Positions 34,028-46,400 of a stretch of DNA of 64,000 nucleotides are shown here, piece after piece. The DNA comes from Iris pallida (Eukaryota; Streptophyta; Magnoliopsida; Asparagales; Iridaceae): assembly GCA_029216955.1 (NCBI GenBank), contig JANAVB010023996.1, positions 15,130,180 to 15,194,179 on the forward strand, written 5' to 3'. The first letter of the stretch is position 1. Every line of letters begins with the position of its first letter. The notes under the pieces were generated by a model. It made no database searches, was not told the origin of the DNA, and saw nothing but the letters and a program-made list of their open reading frames with translations. The translations under genes were made by a program, and so were the position numbers.

Positions 34028-35004
34028 TGTTGACCCAAACAGGATCACAGTCAACCTAATCTTAAAAATTAACAAAACAATATTTGTCATAGTCCAATGT
34101 GACACATCGAGCTCAAATTCAATCTACTCAGCTCAGTGGTTCAAGATCAAAGCTGCTTGAAGATTTATTATTATGTATATACTGGAGTCTGCATTTTTAT
34201 TTTGTTTTTAAGTATAGGATGATGTACGTTGGGTCATACTGAGCAACTTTGGGCTAGACATAGCTTTATTGGTTTACTTAGCCCAAAACCCAATCAACCC
34301 ATTCTTCAAATAGCCCATAAAGAACATTATGTCCATAGGAAACAGAGTTCTGGCCGAACTCTGCCTCCATACAGAGTTCGGGCCGATCTCTGCCCCCTAA
34401 ATTACAGGGTGCTAATTTTTAGGTCTTGATCACTGCTAGTTGTCTAACGGCCGAAAATTTGAATTCTACATACAGAATTCTGGCCGAATTCTGCCTACCC
34501 CGAACCCTATAAATAGGCGTTGGTTTCTCTCATTTGAAACAATCCAATCTTCTCTTCTTCTTCTCTTACATAGCCTATATATTAAAGAGCCTTACCTTCC
34601 CATCCACTTAGCATTCAAACTTCCCAACCGTCCAAGTTGCTCGGTACGATCTAGCTAGAAGTTTGAAGTGCAAGAAGTTGTAAGTCACTTGGAAAAGTCC
34701 AAGTTTTGCCAAAGTGATCATTGAAAGAAGTTTGCCATGCTCTTCTGTGAAAAGGCACGTGGTTGTAACCCTATTTCACAAATAGTGGATTTTAATCCTG
34801 AGCTAGAGTTCTCAAGCCTGGACTAGTCCTCTACGAGGGAAACCAGGTTAAAAATCTTGTTGTGCTGTGCTTACTCTCTACTCTTTATTTACGCATTTCT
34901 TTTACTCTGATTTTTTAGTTGGTGAAGAGAGTTTAAATTTTTAATTGATCATTTTTGTTATAAACTCTATTCACCCCCTCTAGAGTTTGCCTACCTGTAC
35001 TTCA
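34028..35004 (+). repeat. 3' LTR of element C
   Basis: A 977-bp LTR pairing with 20844-21814. Palindromes occur at 34345-34361, 34374-34390 (one arm mutated, GATCTC) and 34475-34491, and the TATA box at 34508-34517. It ends CCTGTACTTCA, followed by the target duplication GCCTT. Confidence 0.96.
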
Positions 35005-35116
35005 GCCTTGTTACTGCTTTTCAAGCTCCCAAACAACGGTAATTAAAGAGTATGTTGACTCAGCCATTCAAGGGCGGTCATTTAATATTCTTAGAAGAAA
35101 ATGACTTCGACAGAAC

Positions 35117-35228
35117 TCGCCCCTTCGGTTCAACCCAGAAGTGAAGCCCCTTCGGTTTAACCCGAAAGCGCAGCCCATTCGATTCAACCCAGAAGCACAG
35201 CTCCTTCAAATCCAATCCAGAAGCACAA
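35117..35228 (+). repeat. About 28-bp tandem repeat, four copies
   Basis: Units have the form CCCTTCGGTTCAACCCAGAAG followed by YGMAGC, degenerating to the right. They contain the same GCGCAG/GCACAG word as the neighbouring array and the array at 19940-20065. Confidence 0.75.
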
Positions 35229-35269
35229 CACATTCAATGGCTCCTTCATTCGAGACTTCGTTACCTCAC

Positions 35270-35490
35270 CACAGTCTCTTCGTTGCCCAAAAGCGCAGTG
35301 ACTTCGTTGCCTCAGCACAGTCTCCTCATCGCCCAAAAGTACAGTGACTTTGTGGCCTCAGCATAGTCAACTCGTCGCCCTAAAGCACAATAACTTTGTT
35401 ACCTCAACATAATCAACTCATCGCCCTAAAGCACTGTGACTTCATTGCCTCAACACAGTCTCCTCGTCGCCCAAAAGCACAGTGTCAGCT
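35270..35490 (+). repeat. 46-bp tandem repeat, nearly five copies
   Basis: Each unit has CAGTCTCCTCATCGCCCAAA, then AGCRCAGTGACTT and CGTTGCCTCAGCA. The period is 46-47 bp, and copies differ by several substitutions. The array lies about 240-460 bp upstream of a G-box, where enhancer repeats would be expected in an LTR or viral promoter. Confidence 0.8.
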
Positions 35491-35724
35491 AATAGCTGCT
35501 AAGTTAGAAACGGAATTTGGTTCTTTTGATAAGGGCAATATCCAATCGGTTTGTTTAAACTGATGCCCCTAAGATAGGGATAAAACCTGACTCTATGGAT
35601 AGGAGCAAAGCCCACTCGACTTCACCCGGTCAAGATTATCGAGCCATAAGCACATGCCATGTGTCATTTTTTCGGTTTTGTTGATAACCACCCGAGATGT
35701 TGATGGAAGAGAATCTCAGCATCT

Positions 35725-35852
35725 GCCACGTGTCAGCTCAACAACTGCCCTCTTCGTGCAGTTACAACATATTCTCTTATATCTTCACGCGCAGCACTCC
35801 TGCATGCCCAGAAAACCCTATGCACATCACATATATGCTGACCTATAAATAG
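35725..35852 (+). promoter_or_regulatory. Plus-strand G-box/ABRE and TATA box in X
   Basis: GCCACGTGTCAGC (around 35725-35737) is followed at 35843-35852 by CTATAAATAG. The distance of about 110 bp and a leader without early ORFs fit a functional plant promoter architecture. Confidence 0.55.
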
Positions 35853-36473
35853 AAGGAGTTGGCCTTCGTTAGAGAGGTCGGTATCTCCCTGATTAGCAAC
35901 CCCGAGTACCACTCTCAAACATCAGAAAGTCAGAGCAAGTTTAAGCCGTCATCAGATCGTCAACGCAGTAAAGGAGCTGTTGCAGTGCTCGATCTCCAAC
36001 GTCACACTTCTTTAAAAAAAAATTGTACTTAAATCTCCTGTTAGGAGTCATTTTTGTACTTTTTATACGTTTAAATAAAAAAAATTCGTATAATTTTTTT
36101 TATGGCAAACAACAACCTGGGAATTTTCATATAATCTTGAAGAATTCATATCCATCCAAGTAGCTCAGAACTTTTCTGCAGGATACTATCTTGGTATGAT
36201 TCCATTTGTTATGACCCGCACCCTGTATAGGGGCACAAGTGCGTAACAGCGTCCAGCCTAAGTTACATTATCGGCAGTAGAACACTGTCTAGGTCTACTA
36301 TACTAGCAGAGAATATGATAACCTGTCAATAGATATCATCTCCAACTGGAGGACAACAATGAGTATCAAAATAGAGACCTATCCAGTAGTGCAATAGTAT
36401 CAAAATATATATCCAGAGTCTAGAATCGAATATAGCAATATAGGTCTGAAATAATAAACAGGTAATCAGATAG

Positions 36474-38459
36474 TGTCACGCCCCGATCACGCAGAGTCCT
36501 TTTGTCCTTACTTCGGACTTTGTGCGACCGTTCGTCTTCGCTTAGGCGTGATGCCATACAAGCCTAAGTTGCGCTTGCACAAGACCAAGACTTGTAAAAT
36601 GACAAAATAGACAAGATAGACAATACGCAGTGGAACATATTACAGATATTTGAATTTAGCAGTGGACAGATTGCGGAATATAATTGAACACAAAGTATCA
36701 AAAATAATATCTTTATTAATTTTCTTGTGAACAGATTACAAGCTCTCAATTCTCTCTAATACAATGGTTACATTCTTTTAGAACTTTACAGATTAAAATG
36801 ATCTTGTTCCATACATTACATCCCTTTATATACAAAACCAAATCTTAGCAACATATGCCCATCTCTTGGCATCTCTTTTGATTTTTGGCTCATGAGGATG
36901 AGGCTCAGACTATCGCTTCGAACTATCCTTCTTGATGCGTCTTGCACCTGTATGCAGACTGATGATCAGTCAATATATAAGCATCCTGGTGATTATGAAC
37001 AAAGGGCTACACTTGTCTGAAACGATCACTAATTCATTTAGTGAGAAAATATTTCTTGTGATGTAATCTTGCTACTTTTACCTATATTCTTTTCATGCAT
37101 ATTCAGAGTCAGATTACATCTTTTGAAAATATCTTTGAAAAGCCACATTTCATTTCACTTTTATTTATTTCAAGCATACAAGGGACTATTCTTTTCTGTG
37201 GAGTGTGCAACGTATTTTATGAACCATAATCATTCACCTTGTTCAAGCAGCTTTTAGGGAACATTAGCAACATTCTAGGCATCAAAACATCTTTACCAAC
37301 ACTTGTGACAACAATATTTCATTACAATAGATTATTCATAGAAGCATTTTATTATCGAAACAGAAGCATTAACGGACATCACTTATTCAGTGATTCTTAC
37401 CATAACCGACGGTCCATCCCCGCACAAGACAATGATTAGAATAAATATAACATAACCAATATTTCTCTCTGTTCGTCTCTGTATCATTAGCTCTTAACAA
37501 AATATTTCTTATGCATGTCATCGATTAGCAGCTGTGAGTCATGGCTCAGCTCTGCACCAACACATGTGTAGACCAGTGGCTGTGACCCAAGGTTCAGCTT
37601 TGCACTGATAATGCACATATTAGCAGCTGCGGCTCAGGGTTCAGCTCTTCACAAATCGACACCTATCTATATGATGGTCCATGGGGCATTACCCATATTA
37701 GATGCTGTAACTCTTGGGTTCAGCTCGTTGCTAGTGGATACTCTCTCTATACAACGTGAGGTCTCTTTTACCTCAGGATGTTACTCTATCCTCCCCCGGG
37801 CCGAGCGGCTCTAGTGCCCCAAAATCGGTCGTGAGGATCTATTATTGTGCACAATTTATCCAGGACCAATGCATGTATGCAACTCTATCAGATAAAACTC
37901 TACTACGTATAGATCATCGGACAACATTCATATTCCATAAGTTCCCTTCTTTTCATATGACCGAGCCAGTAGCTCTACTCTTTTCTCTATACGGACAAGC
38001 CGTACCATCATTTTTAACAGCACAATGTCCCTTCTTTATACTTCTCTGTCTTTATAGTATACGATCGAGGGACAATGAACAATCTTATTTAAGCAAGCAT
38101 GATAACAACAAGCATGAACTCTACTCTTGATAACTTACTATTCAGGGACATATAAATATTCACTTTTTTCTTCTTATTATGCATGGCAACAATTCATTCA
38201 TTCGAGGCACATCTCTAATTTAGCACAGCATCATCTCATTTGATTTAACATGGCAACAGTTTATCGATCAAGGGAACGTTAATTTCTTAACAAGGCATCA
38301 TATCATTTCTTATTAGCATACATGTTAACTCTTTATTATTTATAGCATAGCAACATGTGACTTCTCTTAACAGAATACTGATTCGTTGTATTAGCAATCT
38401 TAATGGTTACCATCTTATTATTAACAATAACATTCAATCAAAAACTCAGATTCTTATCA
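36474..38459 (-). mobile_element. Probable nested solo LTR inside element E
   Basis: The alignment of E to the LTR of G breaks at about 36474 and resumes at about 38460. The intervening 2 kb begins TGTCACGCCCCG and ends in CA (ATTCTTATCA), which fits LTR ends in minus orientation. A TATA-like TTTGTATATAAAGGG lies on the minus strand near 36836. I do not find a matching target duplication (GATAG on the left, GGCGT on the right), so the right border may be a few bases off or the ends rearranged. Confidence 0.55.
37526..37735 (+). repeat. Degenerate tandem repeat, three to four units
   Basis: Units have the form TAGCAGCTGTGAGTCATGGC then TCAGCTCTGCAC. Starts are near 37527, 37568, 37620 and 37700, with spacers of varied length. 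Copies are imperfect, and they lie within the nested LTR. Confidence 0.6.
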
Positions 38460-38899
38460 GGCGTACGTGCGGTGTATGACTAACACTCACGGGAAAACAA
38501 TATCATGCACGGGAAGGATATGGTCACATGTCTACACTACTACTCCCGCCCCTGACCGGTATAGTGGATCCAACCATGGCACATTATGACACGAGATACT
38601 CTGAGAAGGTAGCTAATCCTCTTAGGAATCGGTGTCTACACAATGCGCAAGAACAATAATGGGGCTTGTACAGGGTATACCAATACACGAGAAAAACATC
38701 TTATGACGGGATCCAGAAATACCAATCCGTGTAACCAACGTGTCGAAAATTCAAGGATATCTACACTAAATACAAGAAACATATAAAATACCATAGACGG
38801 GAAATTATAAAAGACTGTACTCGCCTGCAATACGACATAAAATATCAACGACGCCCGATACAGTGCCTCGAAGACCTAAATATGGAATATTGTGTCAAT

Positions 38900-39260
38900 A
38901 CCAAGTTTTGGTATGAATGCAAGTCAAACTTGTCCAATTCTAGGTCATGAAGTCATTTCTAGGTCAATTAGTCAAATTGGTCAAACTAGTCATTCCTAGA
39001 TTGTATAAGCCTATAACCAAACTATTGGATCCATATCCTAAGTATCTAGACTATATTAGTTATCCTAGGATAGTAGAGTGGCCTATTACCTACTACCTGT
39101 ATCATGTATATTACCTATTACCTATATTTCTTAGGTAATTTCTATTACCTATCATAATTTTACCTAAAATATTTCCTTCATATAGGAATATTTCATTACC
39201 CTAACATTATTCTCAATTACCTATACTTCAGGCTAAATTAAACCCATTACCTATTTCACA
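38900..39260 (-). repeat. Inverted TTGAC-rich and TTACCTA-rich stretches in E
   Basis: At 38910-39000 the plus strand has repeated GTCAA words (AAGTCAAACTTG, AGGTCAATTAGTCAAATTGG, TCAAACTAG). At 39080-39260 it has repeated ATTACCTAT words. These are the reverse complements of the TTGAC array and the GGTAATAG-rich region of element G. Confidence 0.65.
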
Positions 39261-39628
39261 TAGGTAAAGCCCATGTCTATGCTACCTAGACATTTCCTAA
39301 CATTGCTTAAATGCGAACTCTTCACTCCTAGGGATACCTTAGTTTAAGGCAACCTAGGTATATAACACCAATACCCATATCTAGCACCTATACTCTAGTC
39401 CCCATTTCCTAAACCTGCACTAAGCCCCCATCTGTCTGTCACCTACTGCCTAGGCTGTTGTAACCACTTAACATTCAATACCTGAATAAGGTCCTTTTTT
39501 CCCTCACCTGTGTACTATGCAGGGCATAAGTGCCCTACTCGTCATTCCTACATGACTAATGGCTGACCCTTAAAGCCCCCAACTGTGAAGTTCTTCCTAA
39601 CCTGGACACACACCTATGTGGGTAACTT

Positions 39629-39654
39629 AAACACACACACACACACACACACAC
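39629..39654. repeat. (AC)n microsatellite
   Basis: About 13 AC units within the LTR of E. Confidence 0.95.
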
Positions 39655-39989
39655 TATACTAATGTCCCCCTTCCTAAACCTTCTTCTCCACTCCTTAAAT
39701 AAGCTTCAAACACATAACTATATAACCTACTTACCTATGCCTATGCCAAGCCCTGTCATATGGAGAACCCCTTCTCCAAACATAAGATAATGCTCTCCGC
39801 TTTTCACTGTTTCAGTCCCAACTTCCCTGCATCCTAATCACCTGTGCATGCCCTTTTGCTGCCCTCTAATAACTTAATACCCTGTATTAGTCTTCACCCT
39901 TATCATGTCCAGCACTTGAGTACTGCCTGTATTTTCTGTTGCTAAGCTGCCTCAGAAGAAGCCCCAAATACTTGTGCTTGAACTCCACC

Positions 39990-42934
39990 TGTTACGACCC
40001 TCTCCCGAATAATCAAATATGAGTCGGACACACCCAGCCTACATTGTAGACACAACGTAGTAAGCTATGTAAATCTCATAAATCATCAAGGGAAATCACA
40101 TCAATCATACTCATCACAACTTCTAGAACGTGCCCAGAATACAAATCACCACCATCACAGATATCACTATACTTTGGTGTACATCTTTATAAAAGTTGTC
40201 TGGAAATAAATCGATAAAAGTAAAGCAACCCTAAGTTATTATTAATACAGTCATCCAGATATATCAATAGACAAAAATATAAATCTATACAAAGGATTTC
40301 TATATCCAAGCCAAGTCTCTAATCCTGAACAACATCTGCTCTATGCTATCCCCTACAGTGATCCATAGTGGCTAGGGTAGAAGTCCCCGTCAGTCTCACC
40401 TACAACGTATCCAGTCAGGAAACAAACAAAGTACAACCCAAGAAATACTATATAAACTAATCTAAATGTACAAGTAATGATATGGACTAACCTGCAATAT
40501 GAAACAATAGTACATGAAAAATAACAAGATAATCAATACAAGAGTGAATTAAAAATATTAATCCAATGTATGACTGGCTGTAAACCATAATGTCATAATA
40601 AGGTGCGAATTAATCGTATATGAGGTGTACGATTAGGCTATTTACAATAACCTAGCTAAGGGGTGTGGTCACACACAAGACAATATTCCTCGATCCTTGC
40701 AAGACATCAATGAAACACAATATGATCAATGAGCATAATACAATAGTGTCAATCTCGTATCCAACATGAGAACAGGAAACAAGACAGAAATACAAAGTAA
40801 AGAGTTCAGGTTGGTGTACTTGCCTGGATTGTCGTAGGTGTCAACTCCAAAGTCCAGAGAAAATATGTGCCAAATAAGACACAATATTATTTTGAAGATA
40901 GTCTCAATCCTGATTAAAATCTATCTCTCTACCAACTCTTCTACTATTTAGTCAACCTCTAATAATACAAGCCCACAAGCTAGAGTCCAGCCCTAAGACC
41001 AAGAACTTGTACAACATTAATCTAAACTATCAATTATAAACCTAATTAATTAATCTACAGTAACCTATTCATCACCAATCTTTAAGTTGATCTCTTTACT
41101 AATAAACCCCTTAAACTCTTCTAATCTCTTCTGCACTAATTATGCTAACAGCCTATGCAAGTTTTTTAAGCTCAAATAAGTTTATCTATGAGAAATAAGT
41201 TATCTATGATAAAGCCCAATATAGGTAAAAACCAAAGCCCATGAGCTTCATGGAGTTAACTGAATATTCCCATCTGCTAAAAAATAGCTTTAGAAAAATT
41301 TACTTCAATACCAAACCTATTGATAATAGTGGCTCGGTCTACTGAACATTCAGTCCAATCCATTGTTTAGCCACTGACTCTGTTCTATTGGGTCCAGGAT
41401 CTATGGGCCACACACAAATTAGTCTATGATTATTCTAAGACAATAATCTTTGTGAATCGTTTTGCAGGTATATATATTCAAAATGTACCCTCTCCTCCAA
41501 TACCCCAACTATTCGACTGTTGAGTTCAAACTGAATCTTCAGCCAACTGCCACCATTCAATTTTACTTCCTCTCGACCCTAGTGTCTAACCTGGACACCG
41601 ATATTGCTCCATGTCCCGTATCAACCATACTCTTCTGTGTCTACCCAGTGATATGTGTTATTTTCGACACCGTTCTTCGTTTAACAATGAACCAGAGTCT
41701 ATCCCACTCAAGAATGAGAAAGATAATTATACATGTGTCAGTTCTCTAGTCGACACTGATTCCACGTGTCCGATCTGAAATACGTAGCTTACCAATACTC
41801 CTCTAGAACGAAGGATCGTGCACCTGGTGCTCAAGATCAATAAAACTAGTTTATAGTTCAATTCGAATTTTTCCTAATCGAGAACACAGAAATTATGGAT
41901 CTCTAAATCAATCAGAGTCAATTTAAATAAAAAAACTCAGTCTTCACCAATCCAATGGAAAATTGAATTCATGAAGAGAAACACTGTCATGTACACCGGA
42001 GGAACGATCAATTGTGGAGATTCACGCCGATCATCGAGATCAATTGGTCCGAGAGGCACTTTGACTAGAGGATGATGATGCTGGCGTCGTCATAAAGGTT
42101 CGTCGAGGAACACTGTCACTGTATACCGAAGGGACATGGAGGAGTTCGTCGAGCCATCAACGAAGAGGATTGGCAGTCACCGCCTTGTTCGCTAGAGGCA
42201 CCTAGATACGTCGCACAAGGGAGATCGCCATGGCCGGAATCTCGAGATCGAAGTTCGGTTGAATTGGATCGGGAAGGTGACTGGAGGGAGAAGATGATCG
42301 AAGAAGAAGGGTTTTAGTGAAAAGAGCAGGGCTTCGCCATGGTGACGGAGTGAAGAATAGGGTGAGGTCTCGGCTTTATTTATAGTCGTGGCATGATGAT
42401 GGGCCGTTAGCAACGGTCGACGGATATTTGACGAAGAGAGGCAGTAGAATTTGTACGGTAGGGGATGAGCCGATCTTGGTCGATTTGGGAGAAAGTTCAA
42501 AAACCCTCAGAGATCGAGAGTGGCCGCTTGCCGTCGTACGAACGAAATCGTTCTGCCGACGACCACTGGAGTTGGTTTTAGAAGAAAAAGGAAATAGGTT
42601 TGTAAGTTTGAGAAGGAGGTAAAGTAATCAATAGGCTTGTGACTTCCGTTTGGGCCCAATTCGTGTATTTGCTATAGAGACTTAGGCTTTGGTCCAAAGA
42701 TTCATGGGCTTTGCCCAAAAAGTTGTTCACACTAAAGTCAGCCCAAAGCTTATAAACTAAATGGGTTCTAGTTACTCAGAAAATAATAGTTAGATAAAAT
42801 AATGGCCTATTATTATTTAGAAAATAAATTCAATATGCTAGATGGTTAGGAGAATTGACTAAATGTACATAATTAATAGAAAGTCAAATAAGTTAAATAG
42901 GAACTATTAGGAATTTTCAAAAATGGGGGTTACA
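39990..42934 (-). repeat. 3' LTR of element F
   Basis: This 2945-bp LTR starts on the minus strand with TGTAACCCCC (42934) and ends GGGAGAGGGTCGTAACA (39990). A GC-richer core lies at 41980-42600, and TGGGCC-type words occur at 42650-42780. The left flank CCACC (39985-39989) should be duplicated beyond the 5' LTR, which lies outside the window. Confidence 0.85.
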
Positions 42935-42950
42935 AATCTACCCCTATTAG
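42935..42950 (-). promoter_or_regulatory. Polypurine tract of element F
   Basis: On the minus strand CTAATAGGGGTAGATT directly precedes TGTAACCCCC. It matches the tract of B, with a similar preceding GAAGACAAATTTTTT. Confidence 0.75.
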
Positions 42951-44270
42951 AAAAAATTTGTCTTCGAAATTTCACATGGCACGAGTGGGTACGATACAAA
43001 AATGACACAATCAGTTAAGCATGATCGTGAACAGAATCAAAATTTAAAAAACACAATCAGAGATAGAGATAAATGGTGTAGTTATAATAAATATTTAAGC
43101 ATGGTCAAGAAAAAAATTAAAACAGAAGCACCTAAGCACGTATAGTTATTTAGGCACGATTAACTACTAATTCAAAATTATATAGGCATGATCATCGATC
43201 AAAATTTAGAAAAAAGAAACATGATAAAAATATAGGTATGATTAAAAGAATCAAAATCTTAGCACAATTATGTATAAAATAAAAATATAGTAAAACAGAA
43301 TAAAAAAACATATAGCAATATGCATTTGTGGAGAAAATCAAATAATGATTTACAACATAGGAATGCAAGAAGAAGGAAAACTGTAAGGGTTTGTTGAGAA
43401 GACGTATTGGATTTACTGATGTGATATTAGTATCAAATCGTGGTGAAAGTGTGAGGGTTTATGATTCAAGGAAAATCAATAATTGTATGGTATTAGGATA
43501 TAGTCTCTACAGTATCCGAAAACCATATATATATCTGAAGTCACTTTATAAAGAATTTATGCCCCACCAGTGTATATCTGGTTGCAGTAAAACTCTTGGT
43601 TCCGTGACTCAAATAATAATAGGTCACCGAATATTCTATCAACTTTATCCACTTCAAACAATATTGATGGGCAATCCAAAGATCAGACAAAGTCTCATTA
43701 ATATCTGAAAACCTATGGATACCTGAAATTACTTCAACTTAGAGTCCATTCTTCACCAGTGCGCAGCTAGCTATAGCGAACCCGTACTCCATAATCTAGA
43801 TAAATGGCTACAGTGCGCAACTATCCCGTCATAGTAGGTCATCGAATATTCTTTCAACTTTATCCATAGGAATTCCAAAGGAGTTTATGAAAATTCAAAA
43901 TAAATTCTAATAGTCCTATCATGATAGTAAGTGATGTTATATGTTCTTTAGAAAACAATAAGTTTTATTAGGTACTAAGAAACAAACAGTAAGGCAAAGA
44001 GACTACAGAATCAAATCTCGAACAGAAAATAAACAACTGTTTAGATGCTAAGAGAAAATCTAAAGGAAGAATTGGATTACGAGTTGCGGTCCACGATTTT
44101 CACTAATCATGCAAGAAAAGCTCTTGTCTTCAGTATTCATCCGGAACTGGAATCGTCTCAACTTCTAAAGCTGTCATGAGGTAGGCCCGTCCCTGCGGCT
44201 ACTGAGTCTGAAGAGGTGGGTCTCTCTACTGAGATCCAGGTGCTCATCCCTGGAGAGTAAAGGCTGTGGG
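42935..44270 (-). other. Non-coding 3' internal part of element F
   Basis: This stretch has no protein domain. It includes GATCATG-type words (42990-43300). Two units of the cassette shared with B follow (about 43555-43720 and 43750-43880), each containing CGAATATTCTWTCAACTTTATCCA. The zinc-knuckle end of gag follows at 44271. Confidence 0.65.
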
Positions 44271-44415
44271 GAAGTCCCTCACATGATGTGTGGTAGATCC
44301 ACAAACTAAATATTGTCCCAATCTCTTATCGTACTTGTCAACATGGAATTTTGTCCTCTTGCAGAATACACAAGAAAGATGGGTCTGAATCTACCACTAC
44401 AATTTTTGTGATGCC
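44271..44415 (-). pseudogene. C-terminal gag fragment of F with degenerate zinc knuckle
   Basis: On the minus strand the frame reads YLVCGSTTHHVRDF (44312-44271). This fits CX2CX4HX4C with the first Cys replaced by Tyr and the last by Phe. An upstream CVFC pair with KRTKFH resembles the extra Cys pair common in chromovirus gag. It is cut at 44415 by element G, whose target duplication is ATGCC here. Confidence 0.65.
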
Positions 44416-45789
44416 TGTCATTACCAGTTTTCAAAATAGGGATAAAATGATCATTTTCTAATATTATAATATTTGTGAATATTTATTTATTTATATATTA
44501 TATTTTTTGGGGATTAGTTAGTCGGGTTTGAGACTAGTCTAGCTTTGACTTGTGTTAGTGGCCCGGTTAGCTTAGACACTAGTTGGAGCCTAAGGATTAG
44601 CTAGACATGGCCCACAAACTTGACTCATTAGGCTAGTGCAATTAGGCTAATCCCGTATGACAAGTTTAGTCATTTGGAGATTGAACTTTGACCTTTTTGA
44701 CCCTAACTTCTTCCATTCACTTAATTAGCCAAAAGGGGACTTTTTAGGAGCTAGCTAGACTTTTCACCATGACCCAACCTAACCCTAAGTGGTCGGCCAA
44801 AGAGGAAGGGGTTTCATTCCTCTTTATTTTGCAAAGTACCCTCCATCCCCAATTTGGTGTTCTTCCTTAACTTGAGAGCAAACCCTAGTGATTTTTCTCT
44901 CAAATCTACTCTTTTCTCCATCAAATCCTTTCATTCTTGCAAGGAGAAGGATCCTACAAGGATATTGGAGCTAAGAGCAAGGAGGGGAGTCCATTTGGTA
45001 GAGGAGTCCGTATTGAATTTGTGTCCTTTGGGTTATTCATTGGAAAACCACTCCCAATAGGTATTTCTCCCTCTAACTTTGTCAGTTCATATCATATTTT
45101 TGGTTTTGAACCTATAGGAATCCACCCCCATGTTAGAATCACCCGTAGAAATGATTTAGAGACTCTATTGAGTCCTCATTTGGTAGTTGGGTTGAGTTTT
45201 GTGTCACCCATGGAGGAATTCCAAAGGTGACACCCCATGTGTTCGTAGAAATGCCCAATAGGACATTTAGGAGCCTAATTTCAGTTTTTAATATGTTTAT
45301 GGGTAGTTTAGACATGGTTAAGTTGTTCTATATAGTTTTCACATGGTTTCCTACATAGGTGTATATGTATTTTTGGCCTACAAGTCATATTTATAGGTAT
45401 CTATGTGACATTTGGTATATATTGAATATAGGGACTGTTTTCATGTGGTATTGTATATAAATATGTATGTGGTGGTGCCTTGGTGTGATCTGAGAGAGGG
45501 GGGATCATGGCCATCTCATTTGGCTTTGGTTAGTGTGGTTTGGTAGAGTGGTTTGTGTGTTGGATTTAGAGAGCGAGTGGTATTTGTGAGTGGGTGTGAG
45601 TTTGTGTTTAAGAGTTTGTGTTTGTGTAGAGTGTTGTGGTAGTGGGTGTTTGTGAGTTTTGTTTGTGCTAGATTGTGTATGTTTGAATGTGTGTTATAAA
45701 GTGGTAAAGAGGAAGGGTTTATATTGGTGGGATGTATGTGTGAAGAGGGGGTTTATAGAGAGGGCGATTAGAAGAGAAGGGGAAGAGTA

Positions 45790-45910
45790 GAGCACAGCAG
45801 CAGCTGCTGCATTCAGCTGCAACAGCAGCTAACAAGCAGTAACAGTAGTGCCTAGTCAGGCTGCAGCAGTCCCATTTTGCTGCGGCAGCAGCAGCTGCCA
45901 AGGGCAGCAC
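45790..45910 (+). repeat. CAG/CTG-rich hairpin-prone segment
   Basis: It includes the perfect 14-nt palindrome GCAGCAGCTGCTGC (45797-45810) and several further GCAGCAGCAGCTGC-like words. It is conserved with small changes in the 3' LTR (54631-54760). Confidence 0.75.
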
Positions 45911-45968
45911 TAGGCTGCCTTCTCCCCCTTGTGTTTGTGTGTGTGTGTTTGTGAGTTGTGTCTAGTGG

Positions 45969-46400
<432 letters not shown>

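Larger units (their letters stand above)
20844..35004 (+). mobile_element. Element C: Sirevirus-type Ty1/Copia retrotransposon, decayed, with extra 3' ORF
   Basis: Paired LTRs (20844-21814 and 34028-35004) start TGTTGACC and end TACTTCA. They are flanked by the perfect target duplication GCCTT (20839-20843, 35005-35009). Domain order is gag, protease, integrase, RT, RNase H, then an extra ORF, which is the Copia order. Sirevirus features seen are a long gag with two CCHC knuckles around a coiled coil and a His-rich tract, an ORF downstream of pol, extra polypurine-like motifs before the 3' LTR, and short palindromes in the LTR. All reading frames carry stops or frameshifts. Length is 14,161 bp including the 4.6-kb insertion D, so about 9.5 kb originally. 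In the first 97 or so LTR bases I count one indel and two substitutions between the LTRs. Confidence 0.95.
35010..36206 (+). other. Right piece of sequence X: tandem repeats and promoter-like region
   Basis: There is no coding frame above chance. It starts with two kinds of tandem repeat (35117-35228 and 35270-35490). A plant-like plus-strand promoter follows, with GCCACGTGTCAGC at 35725 and CTATAAATAG at 35843. A leader-like stretch comes next, then an A/T-rich segment with CTCCTGTTAGGAG and oligo-A runs. A TTGGTATGATTCC word near the end (36190) faintly recalls an iMet primer site. The order of repeats, promoter, leader and possible primer site suggests the U3-R-U5 of an old LTR or a pararetroviral leader. 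No second LTR or polymerase is in view to prove either. Confidence 0.5.
36207..39989 (-). mobile_element. Element E: minus-strand Tekay-like LTR, truncated by F and carrying a nested insert
   Basis: The plus-strand left end is TGTTATGACCCGCACCC. The reverse complement of this piece follows the 3' part of the LTR of G, including the segment before GGTGTGGGTCATG. The reverse complement of 38480-38860 matches 47080-47390 of G closely, for example TGGATCC and ACACCGATT words. Further right are the TTGAC-array equivalent (38900-39010) and a TTACCTA-rich stretch. The LTR start is not reached because element F begins at 39990 inside it. It is a diverged member of the G family. Confidence 0.8.

Noticed and set aside
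35117..35490. Regularly spaced repeats resembling a CRISPR array
   Set aside because: The units are contiguous tandem repeats with no unique spacers, and the context is a plant genome.
36040..36060. CTCCTGTTAGGAG hairpin with T-rich flank resembling a rho-independent terminator
   Set aside because: Such terminators are bacterial. Here it is a short palindrome in plant DNA with no gene upstream.
35010..36206. Endogenous pararetrovirus
   Set aside because: The promoter and leader layout is suggestive, but there is no movement protein, coat or RT domain in the window, so the call cannot be supported.
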